This document shows, piece by piece, positions 1-6,911 of a DNA stretch of 54,850 nt. The stretch is taken from NCBI GenBank assembly GCA_030602585.1, contig JAUVZJ010000008.1:1-54850 (forward strand), read 5' to 3'. Position 1 is the first letter of the stretch. The number at the start of each line of letters is the position of its first letter. The translations under genes and the position numbers were made by a program. The notes beneath the pieces are model-generated. The model was not told the DNA's origin. It saw only the letters and a list, made by a program, of their open reading frames with translations, and did no database searches. This DNA comes from Candidatus Methanophagales archaeon (GTDB taxonomy: Archaea; Halobacteriota; Syntropharchaeia; Alkanophagales; Methanospirareceae).

Positions 1-138
1 ATGGGTATTTAAAAATAGTGGTGGAGAATTAATGGACAAAGAAAAGTGAAGGTAAGTTATGACTCTTTACTCTTAAATTCCTAAGTTAAAACTGGAAATG
101 AATTTTGTCCGGGGTTTTTGGGATTGAAACAATTGATG
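1..138. other. Short left-edge stretch without a gene
   Basis: AT-rich sequence downstream of the aIF2-alpha stop. No ORF with codon use like its neighbours, no clear hairpin terminator and no Nop10-like peptide could be read on either strand. Confidence 0.5.
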
Positions 139-960
139 TTAAGAGAGATTTCGGTAGAACTTCCCATATCCTTCGTTTCTTTTTAGTATTTCAATAGCAG
201 TGTTCGCCGCATCGCTTAATATGTTTTCCGCATCTTTATAATTAGAAGCGGTAACACGTATCTTATACCTTGGTGCACCTATGTAGAAGCATTCCACATT
301 ATTACCATCTATATCTTTGTCTGAAGGTTTTGTTTTTATCACCTCCTCTGCATTCATCAACGCTTCCTTTATTATTTCCACACCTTCAGATAAGGGACAC
401 GTCAGCTCTACATACCCGACTATCTGTACAGAAGGCAGTTTAACATTAGCGATAGCTATCTCGTGTATTGCATCCGCGTGCTCTTCCTTTATCCCAAGTG
501 CAATCAGTGCTTTTTTGCCTACCTTTACGACATCCTCAAATGCATCATACAGACTCCCATAAGCATCCACTAATTTTAGCTCGAGCTCGCTGAGCTCCTC
601 TTTGCTAATCCCGACTTTAGAGGCTGGAGCAGCGAGTGCGAGGGAAAGCCACTTCTTCGCTTTTTTCTCGTTCTTCCACTCCTTTATTCTCTCCCTTTTT
701 TGTCCATCTTTTACCGCTTTTAATGATAAATCTATATGCCCTCTCCGTGCATCCACGTGTAGCACTTTGCATACCACTTTTTGCCCTTCCCTCACGTAAT
801 CCCTCAGATGTTTCACCCAGCCGGAAGACACCTCGGATATATGGATAAGTCCTTCTTTCCCTCCATATTCTTCAAGCGTAACAAAAACCCCAAAGCTCTT
901 AAGCTCTTCTACCATGCAAACTACTAACTCGCTCTTCTCCGGCCATTCTTCTCTTACCAT
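139..960 (-). CDS. Translation initiation factor 2 subunit alpha (aIF2-alpha)
   Basis: Subunit of the heterotrimeric aIF2 that delivers initiator Met-tRNA to the small ribosomal subunit in the cytoplasm. Residues about 10-82 form an S1 RNA-binding domain (G-V-F-V...GLIHISEVS...GQKV...D..RGHIDLSLK), followed by the helical middle domain and the alpha-beta C-terminal domain ending near I-E-I-L-K-R. The length of 273 residues is normal for the family. The ATG abuts the TAG of rps27e with no gap. It is the last gene of the GINS51-L44e-S27e-aIF2-alpha run, a well-known archaeal gene order. The order often continues with nop10, but none is seen in the 138 bases that follow. Confidence 0.97.
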   Translation of the reverse strand: MVREEWPEKSELVVCMVEELKSFGVFVTLEEYGGKEGLIHISEVSSGWVKHLRDYVREGQKVVCKVLHVDARRGHIDLSLKAVKDGQKRERIKEWKNEKKAKKWLSLALAAPASKVGISKEELSELELKLVDAYGSLYDAFEDVVKVGKKALIALGIKEEHADAIHEIAIANVKLPSVQIVGYVELTCPLSEGVEIIKEALMNAEEVIKTKPSDKDIDGNNVECFYIGAPRYKIRVTASNYKDAENILSDAANTAIEILKRNEGYGKFYRNLS

Positions 961-1146
961 CTATTCAAGAACCTCTATTATATCGCTTTTTATCTCCGCT
1001 TTCCCTCCCCCCGGCTCAACCAGGGTTCTTCCACAGACATTACATTTCACACTCGTAGATGCATGGTCGAATACGACCTGTTCATTTTCACAATCATTGC
1101 ATTTGACCCTTAAAAATTCGCTTTGCGTTTTCCTCTCTGTTCCCAT
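961..1146 (-). CDS. rps27e: 30S ribosomal protein S27e
   Basis: Zinc-ribbon protein of the small ribosomal subunit, 61 residues. Two cysteine pairs are visible (C-N-D-C near the N-terminus and C-N-V-C about 20 residues later), with the family tail E-P-G-G-G-K-A. A longer reading from a TTG at 1173 exists, but a strong Shine-Dalgarno sequence (AAAAGGAGG, 1152-1160) lies just upstream of the ATG at 1146-1144, so that ATG is the start. The extra 5' sequence belongs to an AT-rich palindromic repeat between this gene and L44e. It sits in an operon with L44e upstream and aIF2-alpha directly downstream. Confidence 0.96.
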   Translation of the reverse strand: MGTERKTQSEFLRVKCNDCENEQVVFDHASTSVKCNVCGRTLVEPGGGKAEIKSDIIEVLE

Positions 1147-1158
1147 TCTCTGTCCTCC

Positions 1159-1200
1159 TTTTAGTAAAAACAAACCTTTTTCTTTTTAAGAAAGTTTTAC
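1159..1200. repeat. AT-rich palindromic repeat, copy 1
   Basis: Contains AGTAAAA at 1162-1168 and TTTTACT at 1195-1201 as outer arms, with a CTTTTTCTT.../AAGAAAG inner pairing. It lies between rps27e and rpl44e and overlaps the L44e stop codon. Related copies at 2122-2158, 6873-6911, 32571-32610, 34866-34944 and 49221-49250 share the core AAACCTTT-T-CTT...AAGAAAG in one orientation or the other. Confidence 0.6.
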
Positions 1201-1475
1201 TCCACAAATTCAAGCTTAGATACCCTGAAGCCCTGTCTTTGATGAGATTTCTTGCATTCCGTGCACTTATACCGGAGAAAAACCTTTTTTGTTGGCTTAT
1301 CTCCTCCTGGAACCTTTGAGAATTTACCTGCGTTACCTATGCCTGACCTGCGTTTCTTCTGCCTTACTATCCAGTTCAAGGAAGAAGGTCTTCCCTTTTT
1401 TACCTTTTCCACTTCGTGTAAGGTGTGCTTCCCACAAAAGGGGCAATGAATCCTCATGCGTTTTGGCATCTTCAT
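1197..1475 (-). CDS. rpl44e: 50S ribosomal protein L44e
   Basis: Large-subunit ribosomal protein of archaea and eukaryotes, 92 residues. It starts [18 protein letters not shown] and shows the two zinc-binding pairs C-P-F-C and C-T-E-C-K-K, with the basic [17 protein letters not shown] loop typical of L44e. It begins 4 bases after the GINS51 stop, so the two are co-transcribed and probably coupled. Translation could also begin at the third codon (M-P-K-R). An AT-rich palindromic repeat overlaps its stop codon. Confidence 0.97.
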   Translation of the reverse strand: MKMPKRMRIHCPFCGKHTLHEVEKVKKGRPSSLNWIVRQKKRRSGIGNAGKFSKVPGGDKPTKKVFLRYKCTECKKSHQRQGFRVSKLEFVE

Positions 1476-1479
1476 TTTC

Positions 1480-2118
1480 CTATCCCGTGCTCACCCCCAC
1501 CATTTTCTTTGCTTTTCCTTCAAATCGCACTGCAACCCCTCGCTTACACAATATCTCAGCGTTGGTCTTTGGCAACATAATAACATCTTCTTTTTTCACT
1601 TTATATATTCTTCCGTCTGTGCCCATAAAAGTAGGCATATCTTCTAATACCCGAACTATATGCAGTTCTTCATTTCTCTTTTTTACGGAAATAGGTTCAG
1701 CCGTTTTTGAAATTTGCTCCGCAAGTTCTCTCTTTTCACTTCTTCCTTCGCTTTCGCTTTCTTTATCGCCCAACATCAACGCAAATATCCTTTCCTCGCC
1801 TTCTTTTACATGACTTTTCACGCCCTCAAATATTCTTTCTTCTTCCTCTAACATTCCCTTAGGTGGCGTTTTCATGCCCGAACTGGCAATCTTTACTATC
1901 TTTCCTATACGCCTTCTGATTATATCTTCCGCTTTCATCCTCGCATTCCTTATATCGTCTTCTACAAGCTCCCTCCTCTTTTCATCCGCTTCTCCTTTCT
2001 CATCCTTCAACTTCTCTATGTATTCACGCACTTCATCGCAGAAGTTCTCCGGTAATTCTTGCAGTGATGCCGTCTTTCTCTCCTTATACAAGATTTCCCA
2101 GAGCTTCTCTCTGTCCAT
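1480..2118 (-). CDS. GINS complex subunit, Gins51 type
   Basis: Component of the archaeal GINS complex, which couples the MCM helicase to primase and polymerase at the replication fork. At 212 residues it has the N-terminal helical A domain (starting [15 protein letters not shown], with an acidic and basic helical stretch to about residue 130), a low-complexity charged linker, and a C-terminal small beta domain ([18 protein letters not shown]). This A-then-B order is that of Gins51. Its place upstream of L44e, S27e and aIF2-alpha, and near priS, is the usual archaeal context. It is divergently transcribed from the HTH gene at 2194. Confidence 0.9.
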   Translation of the reverse strand: MDREKLWEILYKERKTASLQELPENFCDEVREYIEKLKDEKGEADEKRRELVEDDIRNARMKAEDIIRRRIGKIVKIASSGMKTPPKGMLEEEERIFEGVKSHVKEGEERIFALMLGDKESESEGRSEKRELAEQISKTAEPISVKKRNEELHIVRVLEDMPTFMGTDGRIYKVKKEDVIMLPKTNAEILCKRGVAVRFEGKAKKMVGVSTG

Positions 2119-2121
2119 TGC

Positions 2122-2158
2122 ACTTTTTCTTTTTAAGAAAAGGTTTGTACTAAAAGAA
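2122..2158. repeat. AT-rich palindromic repeat, copy 2
   Basis: Inverted relative to copy 1. Its minus strand reads TTTTAGTAC-AAACCTTTTCTT-AAAAAG-AAAAAG, closely matching the plus strand of 1159-1200. It occupies the divergent intergenic region immediately upstream of the GINS51 start codon. Confidence 0.55.
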
Positions 2159-2193
2159 AAATTAAAGCAATATATAATTTCTTTTTAGAACAG

Positions 2194-2706
2194 GTGATTG
2201 CTTTGTCTGAAAAAGTCAATCTTGTTAAAGATGATTTTGATGTGTTAGCTTCGGAAACAAGAATTGAGATTCTAAAAAGACTTGATTCAAGGCGAAAGAC
2301 TGTTACTGAATTATCAAGAGAATTAAACCTTACTAAATCTACCGTTCATAAACATTTGGAGAAGCTAACGAATGCAGGATTAGTTGAAAAGAAAGAAAAT
2401 GAGCGTAAACGGGTTTATTATGAACTCACGAAGAAAAGTAAGGCAATACTACATCCACATGAACTAACTAAAATTGTAATTCTTTTATCATCCTCAGTGC
2501 TATCTTTTATTGGCGGAATTGTAGAAATTTATAGGTTTGTTAAAAGCATCTCACTACCAGAGGAAATCCCTCCTCCAATGGGTGGTGTAATTTACGAACC
2601 CGAACATATTATCATTGGTATTATCTTGATTTCATTTGCTGTACTGTTTTTATATGCGGCATTCCGCATACATTTGGGAAGGAAGCAAGAAAAGGGTAAT
2701 CTATAA
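2194..2706 (+). CDS. Winged-helix transcriptional regulator with C-terminal membrane segments
   Basis: ArsR-like winged helix at residues about 10-80: V-L-A-S-E-T-R-I-E-I-L-K-R-L, then T-V-T-E-L-S-R-E-L-N-L-T-K-S-T-V-H-K-H as recognition helix, then the wing N-E-R-K-R-V-Y-Y-E-L. Two hydrophobic stretches follow (about 95-115, L-S-S-S-V-L-S-F-I-G-G-I-V, and 133-155, I-I-I-G-I-I-L-I-S-F-A-V-L-F-L-Y), so it is probably a membrane-tethered DNA-binding protein. The reading frame opens at a GTG (2194). A TTG at 2203, five bases after AGGTGA (2192-2197), is an equally good start. A palindrome 13 bases after its stop (2719-2736) is a candidate operator. It directly precedes the decayed secreted genes and may have regulated them. 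No specific target is known. Confidence 0.8.
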   Translation: MIALSEKVNLVKDDFDVLASETRIEILKRLDSRRKTVTELSRELNLTKSTVHKHLEKLTNAGLVEKKENERKRVYYELTKKSKAILHPHELTKIVILLSSSVLSFIGGIVEIYRFVKSISLPEEIPPPMGGVIYEPEHIIIGIILISFAVLFLYAAFRIHLGRKQEKGNL

Positions 2707-2718
2707 CCTCTCGCTTTT

Positions 2719-2736
2719 GTTCGCTAAAAAACGAAC
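2719..2736. promoter_or_regulatory. Operator-like palindrome upstream of the DUF6345 locus
   Basis: GTTCG-CTAAAAAA-CGAAC, five-base arms around an A-rich centre. A GTTTGAAC half-site lies 44 bases from its start (2763-2770) and a GC-rich hairpin 65 bases from its start (2784). The palindrome at 20186 has the same 44 and 65 base spacings. Confidence 0.5.
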
Positions 2737-2783
2737 ATTTTCGATAGTTTTTTAAGGTAGGTGTTTGAACGATACTATCAGTA

Positions 2784-2802
2784 AGCGCCGAGGAGGGGCG
2801 CT
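2784..2802 (+). promoter_or_regulatory. Shine-Dalgarno-loop hairpin, copy A
   Basis: Perfect six-base stem AGCGCC/GGCGCT enclosing the purine loop GAGGAGG, in otherwise AT-rich leader DNA. It lies 68 bases before the start of the secreted gene at 2871, which also has its own SD (AGGAGGTGAT). The 61-base block 2742-2802 aligns with 18727-18783. Further copies: 20251-20268 (+), 52929-52955 (-) and 53539-53561 (-). Confidence 0.6.
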
Positions 2803-2870
2803 AAAAAGGAGGGAAAATAAAAAGATGAAGGGGAGGGAAAAGAAAGGGTTTTAAAAATTTAGGAGGTGAT

Positions 2871-4002
2871 ATGGAAAAGATGAAAAAGAAAGGAAAAGTA
2901 ACAATTGGAGCAATGTTAATAGTAGTATTGCTTGCAGGCATGGCTCTTTTGTCAGCAGTGAGTGCGTATGAGCATGGCATAGATGACGAGAAGAGCTATG
3001 ATATCGATAACTTGTCACAGGATCTTGAAGATGCCGTAACCAGTTATAATGAGGCGGTGACGGAATGGCGCTTGGACGATGTACTGAGTTATGTAGAGAA
3101 AATCGACCAAATTATAGCGGAACTGGAAGCATTTGGCATGGAAGTGGAGTTCACGGCGACACACGAAAATCAAGGATTAATGCCGACGACCGTATCTGTA
3201 AGTGTTAATCCTGCTACTGAACAAAACCGAACCCGTCGTCATTCTATCTCAGCAAACGAGGAGCAACTTGAAATAATAAACCAGCTTGTGGGACAAGATA
3301 TCACGATAGGAGAGTTCATAGAAAAAGTCTTTCCAGAGGTTCTGGAGGACATGCCTGAAGAGATAGCCAAGAATCTTTACGCAACCGAAATGATTTGGCC
3401 TGATCCATCTGAGCCTCCAAGGGGAGAAGATCACTCACAGGCTGTGGTGACAAAAGCGTTTAAACCAGCCTCTGAGTCCACCGACATACAACCGAAAATC
3501 ATTATTGTGACACGTCATTACTCTCAGATGGAGGCAGAATGGCCGGATATAGACTTCAAATCATGGAGTAGATGAGATATGGTCTACGGTGATTTGCCTT
3601 TGGGATTATCCACTTAGTTCGGTAACTCCTTCGATGGTCTCAAAGAAATGGGATAAGGATAACGAGTGGGTGCTATTGCATAGTTGCAAAGTGTTGCAAG
3701 ACGTAAGCTATTGGGGGGCTACATTAAAATACTCTCATATGCTACTCGGTTTTAAAACAACTACTTATGCGGATGAGAATCTTCCAGACAATGTTCTTTG
3801 AAGAGCAGTGCAATATGATTACACCGTCATAGATGCCTACTACTATGGTACGAAGCAGACATATGATAGCGATGTTCAAGCTACAGCAATAGCTGATACC
3901 TTGGACCAATGGTACAATGATCACTTACACGGACATGGAACAGTGGCTCCAGACGAATATCCAGATGACGATATAGTGTACTATGCAAGTTGGAGTTGTT
4001 AA
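2871..4002 (+). pseudogene. Secreted DUF6345-type protein, decayed by frameshift and stop
   Basis: Starts MEKMKKKGKVTIGAML with a clear signal segment (to about A-V-S-A-Y) after a strong SD (TTAGGAGGTGAT). The first frame runs 234 codons and stops at 3573-3575. The frame one base on continues the protein without a real break (D-E-I-W-S-T-V-I-C-L-W) from near 3570. It is stopped once more by TGA at 3799-3801, then resumes from 3808 to the proper end (H-G-H-G-T-V-A-P-D-E-Y-P-D-D...Y-A-S-W-S-C, stop at 4002). The C-terminal part, with W-V-L-L-H-S-C-K-V-L-Q-D, G-F-K-T-T-T-Y and the W-S-C end, resembles the DUF6345 domain of archaeal surface proteins. That is recalled from family knowledge and was not searched. 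Two independent lesions make a non-functional gene the best reading. Confidence 0.7.
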
Positions 4003-4017
4003 AAGGAGATGAAGAAA

Positions 4018-4539
4018 ATGAAAGCCAAAGTTATGTTGTTGGTAATAAGTGGATTGTTCATGCTTGCTATATGCGGAATTGTACTACAAGCACAAACGCA
4101 AACTAGGAACGGGAATTGGGGTGGTATCATGTCTCCTATGTCTGATGATATCGTGCTAAAAACTGAATTGCCAGAAGCACCAGCCACAATGCCAATATAC
4201 AAGGTTATAGATAATGGAACCGTGTCCTACTGCAAGCCGGATATGATGCACGTAAAGAAGAACCTGCCATCAGAAAAGGAAGCAATTGATAGTGCAAAGG
4301 AACGCTTAGAAAAGTATGGAGGCATACCGGAAGATGCTGTGCTTACAGGCGTCGAAACCAACTACTTATATGGAATGAACACTAAAACTGGAGAAGTTGT
4401 GGAAAAACATCCTTTAAGTGTAGATGTCAAATTTGAGAGAGAAATTAACGGCATGCCAGTAGTCGGTGCTGGTGGAGAGATAGATATATCACTTGGCCGG
4501 GATATTTATGAACCGGCTTTAGGATATTTTCTGACCTAA
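4018..4539 (+). pseudogene. Truncated secreted protein: N-terminal half of a DUF6345-type protein
   Basis: Follows the previous gene by 15 bases with SD AAAAGGAG. The ATG at 4018 has proper spacing, while the ATG at 4009 touches the SD. The signal segment K-V-M-L-L-V-I-S-G-L-F-M-L-A-I-C-G-I-V is followed by M-P-I-Y-K-V-I-D...L-P-S-E-K-E-A-I-D-S-A-K-E-R-L-E-K-Y-G-G and I-N-G-M-P-V-V-G-A-G-G-E-I-D-I-S-L-G. This matches the N-terminal region I recall for DUF6345 proteins. The frame ends at 4539 inside the 3' end of priS on the other strand, so the catalytic-like C-terminal half is missing. The join lies between about 4497 and 4535. It is probably a broken tandem paralogue of the preceding gene. 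Confidence 0.65.
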
Positions 4540-5741
4540 GGCGTTTTTTCTTTAATTTCCGCAGCACCTCTGCACATAAAATAAAGGGCAACATGCTCAG
4601 GCACCGAAGCAATTTCGCCTTCTTCCACCTTATATCTTCCACCTTTCATCTTTATCGAAGAGCTTCGAGCCATACTTATTTCAACTGGCGAATCGCCGAA
4701 TACAACCGCATCCTCTAAGGGGTTGAAGTCCTTAAAAGTTTCCATTCTTAGAGGTTTTGCCTCCAAACTCGATTTTCCATGTAGCGAGGTGGGCAGTCGG
4801 ATAAGCCTTTTTATGTCCGCAGTGACAGGCTCGTCAGGTCTATCTGCGGATTTTACACGCACCGCTTCTGTTACCGTCTTTGTTATTCCTCCCCATATTG
4901 GCTTAAAGAACCGGGGGATTTGACCTCTTTCTATTCGCTTCATCACTGTCTCATCCTTTGCAATTCTTATCATCTCTTTTGCCTTCTTCTTTTCCATCTC
5001 ACCAACCTTTTTTACCACTTCGATAGCCTTTTCTTCTTCCATTTCCGCTATTTCGTGAAAAAGGTCTATCCATCCTTTAAGAAGTCGTTTGCCCCATCCC
5101 TCTGGTATCAACCTCAAATCCCCTCTCCCCGGCTTTTCATCGCCATAATCCTTTTCCTTCAAATCCACAGCTAAAAATCTGTCCATGTCGAGCCCTGTTG
5201 CCATCACATAATCAACTATTTCCCTTCTTTCCCGGCTTCCAAGCCCTCGCACTTCTTCTGTTTTTATATGTATATGATAGCCACGTGACCCTGAAAAAAC
5301 CAGTTCTATATCTTCTTCACGAAATCCAAAATCGTCGAGCAGAAAGTCAATCAATTTCACCGTTTCTTTTTTCACGAGTTCCAACATCTCCTCATAAGAA
5401 TACCGCTGGAACTCTGCTTCACTTATGATATGGTCTGCATCGAGGTCAAAAATCAAGTCAGCGCCGAGCCAGCCTTTACTTCTCATGGAGGCTGCGGGAT
5501 ATTTATAAATAGCGGAGGAGTGATATGCATGGGCAGGGGCATTCTCCCTGAGGTAATTCACTAACTCTTCTTTAGTGGCGAAAGATTTGTGCCTTCTCAT
5601 TACGAGTTTCGCAGGATAATACTGGTCAAGGAGAACAAAGCCCCACTCTCGCATCCATAAATCCTTCGGGATTTTTATTTCCGCCCGTCCATAATATTCT
5701 TCAAATTTGCTCTTCACAAATCTTTTTGTTCTCTCATTCAT
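4536..5741 (-). CDS. priS: DNA primase catalytic (small) subunit PriS
   Basis: Synthesises RNA/DNA primers at the replication fork together with PriL, which is not in this window. It is 401 residues with the metal-binding acidic motif D-L-D-A-D at residues 99-103 (within L-I-F-D-L-D-A-D-H-I) and the S-G-S-R-G-Y-H-I-H-I motif near residue 150, both diagnostic of archaeo-eukaryotic primases. Further family blocks are G-L-D-M-D...V-D-L-K-E-K-D and R-L-I-R-L-P-T-S-L-H-G-K-S. In many archaea priS sits next to the GINS/L44e/S27e/aIF2-alpha genes. Here the plus-strand island at 2194-4539 separates them. The stop codon overlaps the end of the truncated secreted gene on the other strand by 4 bases. 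Confidence 0.96.
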   Translation of the reverse strand: MNERTKRFVKSKFEEYYGRAEIKIPKDLWMREWGFVLLDQYYPAKLVMRRHKSFATKEELVNYLRENAPAHAYHSSAIYKYPAASMRSKGWLGADLIFDLDADHIISEAEFQRYSYEEMLELVKKETVKLIDFLLDDFGFREEDIELVFSGSRGYHIHIKTEEVRGLGSRERREIVDYVMATGLDMDRFLAVDLKEKDYGDEKPGRGDLRLIPEGWGKRLLKGWIDLFHEIAEMEEEKAIEVVKKVGEMEKKKAKEMIRIAKDETVMKRIERGQIPRFFKPIWGGITKTVTEAVRVKSADRPDEPVTADIKRLIRLPTSLHGKSSLEAKPLRMETFKDFNPLEDAVVFGDSPVEISMARSSSIKMKGGRYKVEEGEIASVPEHVALYFMCRGAAEIKEKTP

Positions 5742-5790
5742 TTATTCTCTTGTGAAGTGAGTTTGTAAAGAAAAACCTTTAATATAAAAC

Positions 5791-6867
5791 ATGAAATACG
5801 AAATAGCGGAGCTTGACAAAATGGTTGAACAGCTTTCAAGAGATAGCAGAGGGTTGTTTAACCGTTTATATTCGTTTGAAATTTCCACAGGCAGTCTGGA
5901 TATTCCCGCGGAGATGGAGAATTGGGCGAAAAAGACTTTTGGCTCTGTTGAAAGAGTCGAAAATCAGCGAATAGTATCAATCAAAAACAAATTTACTGGC
6001 GAACATAGCCTGTTTAACAAGTTGAGAACTGATAGACCAGTCGAAGCGAAATCCGCGATTGAATTAAGGGAGTTTAAAGAAAAAGAGAATTGTCTTTTTT
6101 GTAATCCCGAAAAGCAAACACCATCAGATGTGTTTGGCAGGATAAAAGGAAAATATTGTATTACGGCAAGCAACATAGCAAAGTATGATTCTTTCCATAG
6201 CTTAATAATTTTTAATGAACATAATCCTTTGGAGATGAAAAAGAAATGGATAGAGGATTATTTGAGAACCGCAGAGCTCTGGTTTGATGAAGTCTCTAAA
6301 TCCGATGTGGAAAAGGAACTGCAAAAGTTCTTTATGTGGAATTGTCTCTGGAGAAGTGGTGCTTCGATTATTCACGGGCATATACAATTAACTGCCGCTG
6401 AGGAGCGGTATGGTAAATTGGAAGTTTTAGAAAAAGTCGCAGCCGATTATAAAAGAGAATTTAACTCATCATATATTGAGGATTTATACAAAGTTCACAA
6501 GAGTTTAGGGCTTGCGAGCGAGAATAAAGGAGACCGAATTTTGGTTTATTTGACGCCAGTAAAAGAGAAAGAGATTTTTGTTATCAGTAAAGCGAGGAGA
6601 AGTGATGAGATGGCAGATACAATTTATAAATTATTGAGGTCTTATTTAAATATGGGTGTGCAATCTTTCAACTTAGCTATCTTTCAGTTGGGAGATTATC
6701 ATATCGTCAGGCTTGTGGATAGAGGTTCGTTAGAGGATAGGAACTCAGATATAGGGGCTATGGAACTTTATGCCGCTTCTGTTATTTCCTCGGACCCTTT
6801 TAAGTTAGCACAGGTTCTTTTATCAAAAAATTCCGAATTTCAAGCACCAAATTCTAAACAAATCTAA
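5791..6867 (+). CDS. Galactose-1-phosphate uridylyltransferase-like (HIT superfamily) protein
   Basis: 358 residues. The zinc-like pair C-L-F-C (residues about 101-104, in E-N-C-L-F-C-N-P-E) and the catalytic-type H-G-H-I-Q motif near residue 195 (S-I-I-H-G-H-I-Q-L) are the two signatures of the GalT branch of HIT proteins, which move nucleotidyl groups through a histidine. The active histidine would be the one two residues before Q. The true substrate is open, since archaeal homologues often act on other sugar phosphates or nucleotides. The last dozen residues (N-S-E-F-Q-A-P-N-S-K-Q-I) are encoded by a repeat-like sequence. Its 13-base core CAAGCACCAAATT recurs inverted near 40450, so the natural C-terminus may have been replaced. 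It is divergent from priS. Confidence 0.75.
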   Translation: MKYEIAELDKMVEQLSRDSRGLFNRLYSFEISTGSLDIPAEMENWAKKTFGSVERVENQRIVSIKNKFTGEHSLFNKLRTDRPVEAKSAIELREFKEKENCLFCNPEKQTPSDVFGRIKGKYCITASNIAKYDSFHSLIIFNEHNPLEMKKKWIEDYLRTAELWFDEVSKSDVEKELQKFFMWNCLWRSGASIIHGHIQLTAAEERYGKLEVLEKVAADYKREFNSSYIEDLYKVHKSLGLASENKGDRILVYLTPVKEKEIFVISKARRSDEMADTIYKLLRSYLNMGVQSFNLAIFQLGDYHIVRLVDRGSLEDRNSDIGAMELYAASVISSDPFKLAQVLLSKNSEFQAPNSKQI

Positions 6868-6872
6868 AAGGA

Positions 6873-6911
6873 AAAGTTTTAGTAAAGCTTCTTGCTTGGA
6901 AAAAGGTTTAT
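6873..6911. repeat. AT-rich palindromic repeat, copy 3, overlapping the mutL start
   Basis: Reads AGTAAAGCTTCTT-GCTTGG-AAAAAGGTTTATG, like the copy at 32571-32610 (GTAAAGCATTCTTTCTT-AAAGAAAGGTTTAT). The last bases provide both the purine run before mutL and its ATG (6910-6912). Confidence 0.5.

Noticed and set aside
3799-3801. In-frame TGA in the DUF6345-type gene as a selenocysteine codon
   Set aside because: A separate frameshift near 3570 in the same gene and a truncated neighbour point to decay. No selenocysteine insertion element or selenoprotein family match could be seen.
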